DNA from: Haematobia irritans
Taxonomy: Eukaryota; Arthropoda; Insecta; Diptera; Muscidae
Assembly: GCF_050003625.1 (NCBI RefSeq)
Contig: NC_134400.1
Coordinates: forward strand, 45,931,096-45,995,095
DNA: 64,000 bases
Reading direction: 5' to 3'
The number at the start of each line of letters is the position of its first letter. The stretch's first letter is position 1. Below are positions 22,748 to 34,378 of this stretch, piece by piece. The position numbers and the translations under genes were made by a program. The notes below the pieces were generated by a model. It was not told the DNA's origin and made no database searches. It was given only the letters and a program-made list of their open reading frames with translations.

Positions 22748-24286
22748 ACAAGTATATACGGCCGTAAGTTCGGCCAGGCCGAATCTTATGTACCCTCCAC
22801 CATGGATTGCGTAGGAACTTCTACTAAAGGCTGTCATCCACAATCGAATTACTTGGGTTGCGATAACACTTGCCGATGGCAAGGTATCGCAAAACTTTTT
22901 AACACTGTCTTCTAAATTGTAAGTTAGCCCATACGGGGTATATATTAAACAAAAAAGGCCGATTAAATACGTATATAATATAGTTTGACAAAATTTTCTA
23001 TAGAAATGAAAACTTGACAAAATTTTCTATAGAAATAAAATTTTGACAAAATTTTCTATAGAAATAAAAATTTGACAAAATTTTCTATAGAAATAAAATG
23101 TTGACAAAATTTTCTATGGAAGTAAAATGTTGACAAAATTTTGTATAGAAATAAAATGTTGACAAAATTTTCTACAGAAATAAATTTTTTACAAAATTTT
23201 CTATAAAAATAAAATTTTGACAAAACTTTCTATGGAAATAAAATTTTGACAAACATTTCTATAGAAATAAACGTTTGACAAAACTTTCTATAGAAATGAA
23301 ATTTTGACACAACTTTCTATAGTAATAAAATTTGACAAAATTTTCTATGGAAATAAAGTTTTGGTAGATTATTTTTGGCGATATGGACCAATTTTTGTGT
23401 AATAAGTCATCGGCTATATATAACTAAAGACCGATATTGACCAATTTTTACATGGCTGTTAGAGGCCATATATTGACAAAATGTACCAAATTTCAACCGC
23501 ATCGGATGACTTTTGCTATATATAATTATGGACCGATATGGACCAATTTTTGCATGGTTGTTAGATACCATATACTAACACCATGTACCAAATTTCAACT
23601 GGATCGGATGAATTTCGCTCCTTCAAGAGGCTCCTGAGATCAAATCTGGGGATCGGTTTATATGGGAGCTATATATAATTATGAACCGATATGGACCAAT
23701 TTTTGCATGGTTGTTAGAGGCCGTATACTAACATCAGGTACCAAATTTCAACAGGATCGGATGATTTTTGCCCCTCCAAGAGGCTCCGGAGGTCAAATCT
23801 GGGGATCGGTTTATATGGGGGCTATATATAATTATGGACCGATATGGACCAATTTTTGCATGGTTGTTAGAGACCGTATACTAACATCAGGTACCACATT
23901 TCAACCGGATCGGATGAATTTTTCCCCTCCAAGAGGCTCCGGAGGTCAAATCTGGGGATCGGTTTATATGGGGGCTATATATAATTATGGACCGATATGG
24001 ACCAATTTTTAGCATGGTTGTTAGAGACCGTATACTAAGACCACGTACCAAATTTCAACCGGATCGGATGAATTTTGCTGCTCCGGGAGGCTCCCCAAGC
24101 CAAATTTGGGGATCGGTTTATATGGGGGCTATACGTAAACGTGGTCCGATATGGCCCATTTTCAATACCATCCGACCTACATCAATAACAACTACTTGTG
24201 CCAAGTTTCAAGTCGATAGCTTGTTTCGTTCGGAAGTTAGCGTGATTTCCACAGACGGACGGACAGCCGGTCAGACGGACAGACGG
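22748..24286 (-). repeat. Family A dispersed repeat, minus strand, 5'-truncated
   Basis: Reverse-complement copy: the terminal AACAAGTATATACGGCCG and TTCGGCCAGGCCGAA come first, then the unique segment, a 29-bp block (22985-23362), four 153-bp units and the GACGGACGGACAG tract, where it stops. The long plus-strand frames at 23437-24439 are the 51-residue repeat and not a gene. Confidence 0.85.
22985..23362 (-). repeat. 29-bp satellite block inside a family A element (13 units)
   Basis: About thirteen consecutive units in reverse orientation (core TTTCTATAGAAA) between the unique 3' segment and the body units of the surrounding element. This is the same internal position as in the other family A copies. 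Confidence 0.9.
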
Positions 24287-24835
24287 AAAAATGTTTGTGG
24301 AACAACTTCCAATTGTTTTGCTGGGTTTAAAAGTACTTCCGAAAACGTCCTGCCAAAGTTGTTCTTTATTTCAACTACACAGGAAGTTCTTTTAATTAAA
24401 TTTTTTACAGCTCGCATTTTTCATATTTGTAATGGATAATTTTAACTTTTCATATTTCAAATAGGTTAAATTCAGAGTATTAACTTATAAAATAGTACAA
24501 CATTTTGTCAAAAAAATACTTAATACATTCTGGAAAAATTGCGAATTTTTGAAAATATTTCAGATCAAACGTTTTAGACATACATTGGCATGCATTAAAA
24601 ATCATAAAAAATTATAAAAATTATTTATTTGGCAAAATATTATAAAATTTTTTTAATTCACATCCAAAACACTGAATTCGAATCACACCTTAAGACGTGA
24701 TGCAAATTCAGTGCAACGGCTGTGGAAATGTTGGTCATCTGTTCTATTGCAACCTCGCTTCTGAGTCAATGTTGCACCACTTCCGGATACAAAAGGAACA
24801 TTTTCACTGATATTTATTTCTAGAAATTCATAGGG
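24287..24835. repeat. Dispersed repeat D, copy 1
   Basis: Matches 30430-30930 over its length with moderate divergence. Shared blocks include AACAATGCAGGAAGTT-like text, a GGTTAATTTTAA-like block, ACACTGAATTCG, CACACCTTAAGA and GTGCAACGGCTGT. Non-coding. Confidence 0.65.
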
Positions 24836-25051
24836 CAAAACTAAAAGAAAAATTTTTTTCGGCATTGGTGGAGACACCCCCTTCTCTCTATGTATCGCAA
24901 TGCCAATATTCTCCATAATCACTATATTGATACATTTACCATTTTCCAGATCACTGTAAGAATTCATAAAATGTAGACGATCCAATGTTGGCATAAAATT
25001 TTCTCCATTTCCATCCAACATCAAATCCATCAACTCAAGCTCAAATCCCAA
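24683..25051 (-). other. Unrecognised open frame, 122 codons
   Basis: Starts MGFELELMDLMLDG and ends in sequence that overlaps repeat D. I recognise no domain. The N-terminal two thirds lie outside the repeat and have mixed, protein-like composition, so a decayed exon or element gene is possible. The overlap with the repeat argues against an intact gene. Confidence 0.2.
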
Positions 25052-25559
25052 AGAGGTTTAGGTATTTAATGCCATTGTTACTATGCTTATAATTTTTCCT
25101 TAAGAGTCTTAGCCGTCACATTTTTTTATGACAGTTGAAGACAAGTTTCACTATGGCTTTGGGTTGCGTTATTGTTTTCGTTTTTTTTTGTGTGTGTTAG
25201 TCTATGCCAGCTCTGGATAGATACCATCGGCTTTCAAAGAGTCAATATTTCAATTTAATTTTCTCATGATTGGGGGAAAACAAAAGCTAAATGAAATTAA
25301 TTAATACATCGCCGCTTATCTGGAAGAAAATTATATATTGTGGTAATAAAAAGCAAAATGAAAAAAAAGAAATATAATAAGTTGACAGAAAACGTAGTAT
25401 AAATACCCTGCGTTATGGGTTACAGTTTTAGAAGTAGTAGAAGTATCACGGCCGTCCGGAGAGGTATGGACGAGTCCATCTTTCGAATCCATACAAAAAT
25501 TTTATGGGTCAGCCGGTGTCGATAGCAGATTAAATGATATATTTATGTACCCCTGGCTC
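25052..25559. other. Non-coding sequence
   Basis: AT-rich with no element or gene recognised. A stretch near 25440-25520 is slightly more GC-rich without an open frame. Confidence 0.4.
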
Positions 25560-26317
25560 TAATTAGGGATTGTAAAGAGTAAAACTGGACTTTAAGACAT
25601 TTAAAACCTCGAACTACGACCTCGACTCCACAATTCTTCCAAATAAAGCAAAATCATTTTTTTTTTTGAAAATTTGTATAAGTTATCTTATAACTAGGGA
25701 GATTAAATTCGTAGGCGATTTTTGCAATCTTCAAATGCTTACGACATTTGCAAATCTCGGTTTCGGCAAAAGTTTTGTAATCTTCAAATTCGAAGACAAT
25801 TTGTTTCAAAACCACTTGCCTCTGATTGGTGATTCTAATTTCAAAATGTGAAACAGTCGACCAACGACTTTTGCAAACCTCGATCTTCCTAATTTTTCCA
25901 AATCATGCACAGTCGGAATTTTTTAAAGTAAATTTCAAATTCTACTAAACGACTATTGCAATTTTCAAAGTTCACCTATGATTTCTTCAAATCCCGACTT
26001 GCCCAAATTTTCCAAATAAAATTTTAGAAAACCCTTTTTCTAAATTTTAATATAGTCCAATTTTTCCAACTAAGGCAAAATCAATGTTTCGGTTTTTTAA
26101 AAATATGAAAAAGTTGTCTTCTGAATAATGAGATAAAAATAATATCGACTTTTCTTCAAATCGTTGTTTGATTTTTTTGAAAATCGACCCAAATTGAACT
26201 TTTAAGCTGAAGCCGTCCCACCTGGTTCTAATTGCGGTTGTACGAGTAAGAGTTGATTTTTCGACCTTTTAACATTTTAGAATATTCGACTTTTCAATAT
26301 ATGCAAAAATCAACCCA
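25560..26317 (+). repeat. Degenerate TCGA-rich satellite, segment 1
   Basis: Recurring words such as GACTTTTGCAA, AATCTTCAAA and CCAATTTTTCCAAATAA. The same material reappears after each inserted element (27617-27950, 29376-29830, 31923-32180). Landmarks in the least decayed part (29381, 29563, 29731) suggest a unit of roughly 170-180 bp. Confidence 0.6.
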
Positions 26318-27615
26318 AAGGGTGATACGGTCAAAATTTGGTCAATATAAACTTGACGTATTTCTTTCAATTTTACATTTAAAAAACCTAAACACCCCTC
26401 ATTTTGAAGGTGTGTGTGTAGAATGTTGCTCCTATTTTGATTTTGGAATTCACTCTTCAATTGTCAAAATGCCGTCCAAGCAAGAAGAGCAGCGTATCAA
26501 AATTTTGCTCGCGCATCGCGAAAATCCGAGCTACTCGCACGCAAAGCTGGCAAAATCGCTAAAAGTTGCCAAATCAACCGTTACAAATGTAATTAAAGTG
26601 TTTGGGGAACGTTTGTCGACAGCCAGGAAGTCTGGATCGGGGGGAAATCGAAAACCGGAAGCCGCTGAGACGACAAAGAGAGTTGCCGGTAGTTTTAAGC
26701 GAAACCCTAACCTCTCTCTCCGAGATGCCGCAAATAAGCTGGGTGTATCGTCTACAACCGTGCATCGAGCCAAAAAACGAGCCGGACTATCGACTTACAA
26801 GAAGGTAATGACTCCAAATCGCGATGATAAACAAAATACGACGGCCAAAGCGCGATCCCGGAGGCTGTACACGACGATGCTGACGAAGTTTGACTGCGTG
26901 GTAATGGACGACGAAACCTACGTCAAAGCCGACTACAAGCAGCTTCCGGGACAGGAGTTTTATACGGCAAAAGGAAGGGGAAAGGTAGCAGATATTTTCA
27001 AGCACATAAAACTGTCAAAGTTCGCAAAGAAATATCTGGTTTGGCAAGCCATCTGTACCTGTGGCTTGAAAAGCAGCATTTTCATAGCTTCCGGGACTGT
27101 CAACCAAGAAATTTACGTGAAAGAGTGTTTGAATAAACGTCTGCTGCCTTTCCTGAAGAAACACGGTTGTTCCGTACTGTTTTGGCCGGATTTGGCATCT
27201 TGCCATTACGGTAAAAAGGCCATGGAGTGGTACGCCGCCAACAACGTGCAGGTGGTTCCCAAGGACAAGAACCCTCCCAACACGCCAGAGCTCCGCCCAA
27301 TTGAGAAATACTGGGCTATTGTCAAGCGGAGCCTAAAGAAGACCAAAAAAACTGCTAAGGACGAGCCGCAGTTCAAGGCAAACTGACTTTCTGCGGCGAA
27401 GAAGGTGGATAAGGTGGCTGTACAAAATCTGATGGCAGGTGTCAAGCGTGAGGCCCGGCAATTCGGATTTGGAAAAGCGAAAGACTAACTGAATATTTTT
27501 CCTGAATTTTATACTAATTGAACTTGAAAAAGAAATTTAATTTGATTTTTTAAATAAACGATTTCACCGATTTACACGCGTTTTCCCTTGACCAAATTTT
27601 GACCGTATCACCCTT
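26318..27615 (+). mobile_element. DD37E Tc1/mariner element, copy 1 (1298 bp)
   Basis: 28-bp terminal inverted repeats starting AAGGGTGATACGG and containing TCAAAATTTGGTCAA are identical at both ends. The right flank is TA; the left is CA, a likely decayed TA. It is inserted in the TCGA satellite, which resumes directly after it. Confidence 0.92.
26469..27488 (+). pseudogene. DD37E transposase, one premature stop
   Basis: Cut-and-paste transposase. The ATG at 26469 (MPSKQEEQRIKILLAHRENP) starts a 339-codon frame. It is better than the upstream in-frame starts, because it lies just after the 5' UTR and matches copy 3. Residues 1-110 form paired helix-turn-helix domains (KLAKSLKVAKSTVTNVIK; LRDAANKLGVSSTTVHRA). 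Catalytic residues: VVMDDETYV, FWPDLASCHY and LRPIEKYWA, with 37 residues between the second Asp and the Glu, the DD37E class known from mosquitoes. Codon 306, Trp in copies 2 and 3, is TGA here (27384-27386). The last 33 codons to the TAA at 27486 are still open. Confidence 0.9.
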
Positions 27616-27616
27616 T

Positions 27617-27950
27617 AGGACTTTCCCAATTTTTCCAAAAAAGTCAAAGATGATTTTTTAATTTTTTAAAAATTTGAAAAGCAAAAGTCGACTTTTTATA
27701 ATCTCCAAACTTGACTAATCCACTTTTGCAATCTTCAAAGTCGTCCTACGACTTTTGCATATCTCCTCTTCCACAATTTTTTCCAAATAAGGCAAAGTCG
27801 ACTTTTGTTTTTTAATTTGAAAAAGTTGTCTTTCGCCTAAGAAGATAATAGCCATAGTCGACTCCAACCTCGACTAATCGGCTTTCGTAATCTTCAAAGT
27901 CGAGCTTTGCACATCCTTCCTATTTTTTGTAAAATAAAAAATTTCTCGAC
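27617..27950 (+). repeat. Degenerate TCGA-rich satellite, segment 2
   Basis: Continuation of the array broken by the DD37E element on the left and a family A copy on the right. Confidence 0.6.
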
Positions 27951-29375
27951 TTTTTATACCCTCCACCATAGGATGGGGGGTATATTAACTTTGTCATTCC
28001 GTTTGTAACACATCGAAATATTGCTATAAGACCCCATAAAGTATTATATTATGGGTCGTGGTGAAATTCTGAGTCGATCTGAGCATATCCGTCCGTCTGT
28101 TGAAATCACGCTAATTTCCGAACGAAACAAGCTATCGACTTGTAACTTGGCACAAGTAGTTGTTATTGATGTAGGTCGGATAGTATTGCAAATGGGCCAT
28201 ATCGGACCACTTTTCGTATAGCCCCTATATAAACCGACCCCCAGATTTGGCTTGCAGAGCCTCTTGGAGCAGCAAAATTCATCCGATCTGCTTGAAATTT
28301 GGTGCATGGTGTTAGTATATGGTCTATAGCAACCATGCAAAAATTGGTCCATATCGGTCCATAATTATATATAGCTCCCATATAAACCGATCCCCCGATT
28401 TGACCTCCGGAGCCTCTAAGAGAAGCAAATTTCATCCGATCCGGCTGAAATTTGGTACGTGGTGTTAGTATATGGTCTCTACTGACCATGCAAAAATCGG
28501 TCCATAATTATATAGTCCCCATATAAACTGATCACCAGATTTGACCTCCGGAACCTCTTGGAAGACCCAAATTCATCTGACTCAGTTGAAATTTGGTACG
28601 TGGCGTTAATATATGGCCTCAAAAACCCATGCAAAAATAGGTCGAAATCGGTCCATAATTATATATAGGCCCCATATAAACCGATCCCCAGATTTGACCT
28701 CCGGAGCCCCTTGGAAGAGCAAAATTCATCCGATTCGGTTGAAATTTGGTACGTGATGTTAGTATATGGTATCCAACAACCATGCAGGAATTGGAGAAGC
28801 AAAATTCATCCGATCTGGTTGAAATATGGTACGTGGTGGTAGTATATGATATTTAACAACCATGCCAAAAGTGGTCCATATCAGTCCATAATCATATATA
28901 TCCCCCACAAAAAACGGATCCCGAGATTTGGTTTTGGAGCCTCTTGGAGGAGCAAATTTCATCCGAGTCAGTTACAACCATGCCTAACTAGGTGCATATC
29001 GGTCTATAGTTATATATAGCCCTCAGAGAAATCGATCCCCAATCACACAAAAATTGGTCCATTTCAAGTTCATAATTGTATATAGCCCCCACATAAGCCA
29101 CCCCCATATTTCATTTCTGGCTCTCTACGTATCGTGCAAAAGTACATATCGATTCTTAACTATTTGTAGACTTACCTATACATAACTTTTTTGTCTAATA
29201 TATACCACGTATGGACTAATTCACAATTTAGAAAACGATGTTAAGAAGTTTTAAGATACCACAACCCAAGTAATTCGATTGTGGATGACAGTCTTTCGTA
29301 GAAGTTTCTACACAATCCATGGTGGAGGATACATAAGATTCGGCCTGGCCGAACTTACGGCCGTATATACTTGTT
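27951..29375 (+). repeat. Family A dispersed repeat with both termini, inside the TCGA satellite
   Basis: 5' terminus TTTTTATACCCTCCACC, TA tract and short GTCC/GTCT tract, about six body units, then the 3' segment with palindrome and TATATACTTGTT. It has no 29-bp block. Satellite text flanks both sides, so the ends can be placed to within a few bases. Confidence 0.85.
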
Positions 29376-29830
29376 AAAGGTGAAAAAGTTAACTTTTGAC
29401 TAAGGAGACCAAAGAAGAGTCGAAATCGGCTTTTTGTAATCTTCAAATTCTACTAATTGACTTTTGTAATCTTCAAAGTCGGCGTAGAACGTTTTCAAAT
29501 TTTGACTTCCCCAATTTTTTCAAATAAGTCAAATAAGTCGATTTTTTTATTTTTTTTTTTAATGGAAAAAGTTGTCCTGCGACTAGGGAGACAAAAGCCA
29601 AAGTCGACTTTTTGTAATCTTCAAGCTCGACTAATCGACTTTTACAATCTTCAAGTCGACCTAAGACTTTTCCAAATTTCGACTTTATGAATTTTTTTTT
29701 AAGAAAAATTGATTTTTATACTTTTTTTAAATGTAAAAAATTTAAGTTTGGAATAAGGAGACAAATGTCGGAATCGACTTTTTTGGAAATTGGACTAAGA
29801 TCCGACTTCTTTGTTAGCCAAAACCGTATA
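29376..29830 (+). repeat. Degenerate TCGA-rich satellite, segment 3
   Basis: Best-preserved stretch. AAAAAGTT...GACTAAGGAGAC-type landmarks recur at about 29381, 29563 and 29731. Confidence 0.65.
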
Positions 29831-30429
29831 ATAGACAATTAATAGAAACCAAATCGAAAATACGGAAATTGATTGAAAAGATATTGATTGAGGTCTCTTT
29901 ATGATGAAAATTCATCAATAAGACGTAAGTCATAACGTCATAAATCCACCTTTCAATAATCGCAAAAGACCAAAGTCATTTTCAAAATTTTGGAATTTGG
30001 GAAGAATAATTCTCGTATGTAAATTTCATAAGAAATTAACATAAAAGAACCAAATTGAATCATCTCACCCGGCCAGATCTCGCTAAAGACTATGGAAATG
30101 TGTAGTGACCAACACTGAAACATATATGTATAGTCAGGCTTGCGAGATGGGTATCTGGCATTTTCTTTTCAGTAACTTAATGATGTCAATTCCCTTAATC
30201 TTCCTGTCCAATAAGCTCGAATACATATTGTAATAATTTCTAGTTTAAATGATTTGGACATTGAACCAGCCTGCATTGATATCAGGCTAACATAAAAATT
30301 TAAAAAAATCGCAAAATCTTCTTTTCTAAATTCGGAAGTCAACTTTTTCATATATTAATAAATCCTATCCATGCTTTAAATTTTTTTGATTTTTGACATC
30401 ACAAATTTTTTATTTTTTATTTTATAGCA
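29831..30429. other. Non-coding sequence
   Basis: No gene or familiar element seen on either strand. Confidence 0.4.
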
Positions 30430-30930
30430 TCCCAGCACAAAAAATGTTCTATAGGCTCAATTTTAAAAGCTCTTCCAAAAGTGTCCTTTCAAAGATGTTC
30501 TTTATATTAACAATGCAGGAAGTTCACTTAAATAATTTTTTTTTAAATCTGGCTCTTTTCATAGTTTTAATGGTTAATTTTAATTTTTTTTTTGTTTCAG
30601 ATAGGTTAAAAACAGAATAAGAATCAATAAGATGGTACAAATTGAATATATTTGAGGTCAAACGTATCAGACAAGCGCAAGGATGCATTAAAAATTATAA
30701 AACATTATTTTATTTATTTATTTATTTAGAGACGATGTATTATTATTAAATGGCAAAATATCACAAATTTTTTAAATTCACATCCAATACACTGAATTCG
30801 CATCACACCTTAAGAAGTGATGCAAATTAAGTGCAACGGCTGTTGAAATGGTGGACATCCGCCTTACGGCAAGCCCATGTTAAATTCATTGCTTCTACGC
30901 CAAGTTTGCACCACTTCCGGATCCAAACAG
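30430..30930. repeat. Dispersed repeat D, copy 2
   Basis: Begins CCCAGCACAAAAAATG and matches 24.3-24.8 kb. It contains a TTTA microsatellite (near 30710-30730) that copy 1 nearly lacks. Confidence 0.65.
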
Positions 30931-31157
30931 ATCATTTTAACTACTTTTTTTTGGCGACGCTTGTGTTTTTGCTGATGTAAAAAATGGTGAATCACATTCC
31001 CTTTAATGGAAAATTAGATTTTTCAATTCTTTCGTTAAAGTCGATTCGTTAGTCTTTTTATCGCCACAAGATTGAATTTGTTTCCAAACAAAATAGTAAA
31101 AAAGAAAAATCAAAAATCGATCATTACACTTACAAACAATTGACACCGGCTTTTTTA

Positions 31158-31920
31158 AAGGGTGATACGGTCAAAATTTGGTCAAGGGAAAACGCGTGTA
31201 AATCGGTGAAATCGTTTATTTAAAAAATCAAATTAAATTTCTTTTTCAAGTTCAATTAGTATAAAATTCAGGAAAAATATTCAGTTAGGCTTTCGCTTTT
31301 CCAAATCCGAATTGCCGGGCCTCACGCTTGACACCTGCCATCAGATTTTGTACAGCCACCTTGTCCACCTTCTTCGCCGCAGAAAGCCAGTTTGCCTTGA
31401 ACTGCTGCTCGTCCTTAGCAGTTTTTTTGGTCTTCTTTAGGCTCCGCTTGACAATAGCCCAGTATTTCTCAATTGGGCGGAGCTCTGGCGTGTTGGGAGG
31501 GTTCTTGTCCTTGGGAACCACCTGCACGTTGTTGGCGGCGTACCACTCCATGGCCTTTTTATCGTAATGGCAAGATGCCAAATCCGGCCAAAACTGTACG
31601 GAACAACCGTGATTCTTCAGGAAAGGCAGCAGACGTTTATTCAAACACTCTTTCACGTAAATTTCTTGGTTGACAATCCCGGAAGGTATGAAAATGCTGC
31701 TTTTCAAGCCACAGGTACAGATGGCTTGCCAAACCAGATATTTCTTTGCGAACTTTGACAGTTTTATGTGCTTGAAAATATCTGCTACCTTTCCCCTTCT
31801 TTTTGCCGTATAAAACTCCTGTCCCGGAAGCTGCTTGTAGTCGGCTTTGACGTAGGTTTCGGCAAAATTGAAAGAAATACGTCAAGTTTATATTGACCAA
31901 ATTTTGACCGTATCACCCTT
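31158..31920 (-). mobile_element. DD37E element, copy 2, internally deleted (763 bp)
   Basis: Both 28-bp inverted ends are intact and each is flanked by TA (31156-31157 and 31921-31922). About 535 bp relative to copy 1 is missing, covering the transposase start and DNA-binding half. With intact ends it could be mobilised in trans. Confidence 0.92.
31285..31862 (-). pseudogene. DD37E transposase, C-terminal part
   Basis: Frame open from the deletion junction near 31862 (ETYVKADYKQLPG) to the stop at 31285-31287. It keeps the second Asp (FWPDLASCHY) and the Glu (LRPIEKYWA) but lacks the first Asp and all DNA-binding helices. Trp is intact where copy 1 has a stop, and the C-terminus is GFGKAKA. 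It cannot act as a transposase. Confidence 0.9.
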
Positions 31921-31922
31921 TA

Positions 31923-33719
31923 AGACAAGGGTGATTAGTCGAAAATTCGATTAGTCAACAAGTCGTTTTCTGACTTGTCGCTATAAGCATACAAAAGTCG
32001 AAAATCGGATTTTCAACCTAATGAATTTTTGTCAAAAAAGGAAGAAAAATTGAACTCGACATTTTTGTAATTTTTAAATTCGATTAATCGACTTTCGAGT
32101 TCTTAAAGTCGGCTCAATTTTACTTTAGATGTTGGCCAAAACCCAGTGGTTGACTTTTAATAATAATATTGACTTTTCCAAAATTTCAAATAGTTAAAAA
32201 TATCGTCTTTTTGCATCTGTCCTACATAAATCTCTGTCTGCCAAAAGATCATGCTAGCCATTACAAACTTATGGCCATAACTAAAATGTCATCCTTTCTA
32301 CGGTAGGGGCTATACAAATACAAACCTATGAAAGTTTTCCTCCAGACAATGACCAAAGAAAGGGCGAATAAGAGTAAAAGTACAGGCATAAGGAAAATAT
32401 AATAACAACAAAGCAATTTTTTAAATCCCTACACTGCAAATAGGCATTGCAGTTGATCTGCATAATGGAGCAACAGCCATCATGAGACAAATGTTGCTCC
32501 TCCCCTTTTTTCTTTTGCATACCACAAACTGGTATGGTAAAGAAACACACAGGTGAACCTTTTTTTTATGATTTATAAATTTATGGAATACTTGGTCTTT
32601 TGTTGATTTTAACTGGGTTTATGAAAACATGTAAATGACAAATATTAAACCCTCTTTCAACATCTTTGTGATTATGGTTTAAAAGTCACAAATGTTATAT
32701 GGCCAGAGTAAAAGTAAAAAAATACAATTCAAATAAAATAAAATAAAATAAAATAAAAAAAATCGGACACAATCACATAATATAACTCTTGTACAACATC
32801 AGTGCGCATTTTCACATTTCTTGAAGTAAACATCCATCATTAAGGGTAAAACAATGCAGAAAATTGTGTTCAGGCTTTGTTCAATGAGAACAGGCACTAC
32901 ATGTGTAGTAACCACAATTATGACAACAATCTCTGTGGCTTTACTCTGTCCTCACATTTAATGCAACGACGATTGAGTAGTTTGCTACATATGTAGCAAA
33001 TGTGTAATCAAAGACCTCAGCGGATCGGCTGAATGAGTGGATGTTTGCATCCTGTGTCCATATCGAATCAACCCAGCAACCACGGTGAACAATGAATAAT
33101 ATTGACTTTATTTTCCAATAGCAAAAAATCCAAAAAGCCATGTGGTATGGCCAGCAAAAAAAAACACATCAGATATCAATTACAAATAAGGCGTTACCAC
33201 TATGAATATATGATAGGTGGATGGATCATCGAACATCAGGCCACCACACCAACCATGGTCTGTGTACACAAAGTATGTGCATCTTGGTCTACAAAAGACT
33301 CAATTGGTAAAAGTGAAGCAAAGGATTCTTGCGAAAATGAAATTAAAACATGGCTAACAAAAGATTCATTGGACCATGGCAACGAAAGCAAAAACATAAA
33401 TGTGGTTACAATACAGAAAGTGTAAAGAATAACTTGGCCATAACTAAAAGTAAACTCTATGCTTTACCATGGAGCTTACACAGCATGATATCTCGTCGGT
33501 CGATTTCCCACTGTTACTTGTAGGCAAATAATTGAAGTAACTTTTTTTCCCTACATCAACGTGTAGCCCTTTTACTGTGTGAAGTTTGTGCTTTGAGTTT
33601 TGCTATCTCAACCATTTTGGACTAATTTAAACATGGCCGCAAAACTGGAAAAATAACAAGGTACTTGTATACTCGATATTGTAGGGCTTGTTCCTTTAAT
33701 GAAACCCCTACAAAATCTC
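31923..33719. other. TCGA satellite remnant (to ~32180), then non-coding sequence
   Basis: The satellite fades by about 32180. Beyond it is an AAAAT-type microsatellite (32724-32760) and no credible gene. Frames of 66-107 codons near 32.9-33.4 kb have no recognisable features. Confidence 0.45.
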
Positions 33720-34040
33720 TTCAAATTTAAAGGAATTAAGATATTTGACGTTGCAAGGGTTTGGTTTGATGTTGGAAGTATCAAGTTTGATGTTGTAGCT
33801 ATCTATTTTGATGTTGCAAATGGCTAATTTTATGTTGGAAGGAGCTACCCTGATGCTGTAAGTGCCTAGTTCGATGTTGTAGTTTCCATTAGGTTACTTT
33901 GCATTGAGAAGGTGATCCAGATTTTCTAGGTTGTATGATAGAACGAACTGCCAAAGCTTTTTAGTCCAGGATCACGCATCTCAATTTGCTTCCAAGCGGG
34001 CTCAAGTCCCAAATCACCTCCTTTGATATGGTGGACTTGT
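33720..34040 (+). repeat. Degenerate minisatellite built on TTTGATGTTGCAAG
   Basis: Variants of this word recur at roughly 20-25 bp from 33745 to 33890 and again after the SINE (34425-34520 and 34720-34820). Units vary in length. Confidence 0.6.
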
Positions 34041-34050
34041 AAAAGGTCGG

Positions 34051-34367
34051 AACCACCGTGGTGCAATGGTTAGCATGCCCGCCTTGCACACATAAGGTCG
34101 TCCAAACACCAAAAAATTTTTTCAGCGGTGGATTATCCCACCTCAGTAATGCTGGTGACATTTCTGAGGGTTTCTCTAAGTGGTTTCACTGCAATGTGGA
34201 ACGCCGTTCGGACTCGGCTATAAAAAGGAGGTCCCTTGTCATTGAGCTTAACATGGAATCGGGCAGCACTCAGTGATAAGAGAGAAGTTCACCAATGTGG
34301 TATCACAATGGACTGAATAGTCTAAGTGAGCCTGATACATAGGGCTGCCACATAACCTAACCTAAAC
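34051..34367 (+). mobile_element. tRNA-derived SINE with LOA-type tail, copy 1
   Basis: Flanked by 11-bp duplications TAAAAGGTCGG (34040-34050 and 34368-34378). Head: ACCACCGTGGTGCAATGG (A box intact), but the B box is lost to a deletion after AAGGTCG. The body includes CAGCGGTGGATTATCCCACC and GGAACGCCGTTCGGACT, then the LINE-type tail ending in TAACC units. The interrupted B box should prevent its own polymerase III transcription. Confidence 0.9.
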
Positions 34368-34378
34368 TAAAAGGTCGG

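Noticed and set aside
22985..23362. CRISPR-like array of regularly spaced short repeats
   Set aside because: Units are contiguous 29-bp tandem repeats with no unique spacers, in a eukaryotic, transposon-rich context.
26531..26808. Antisense and shifted frames over the DD37E transposase genes
   Set aside because: Shadows of the real transposase frame, repeated identically in the copy at 46 kb.
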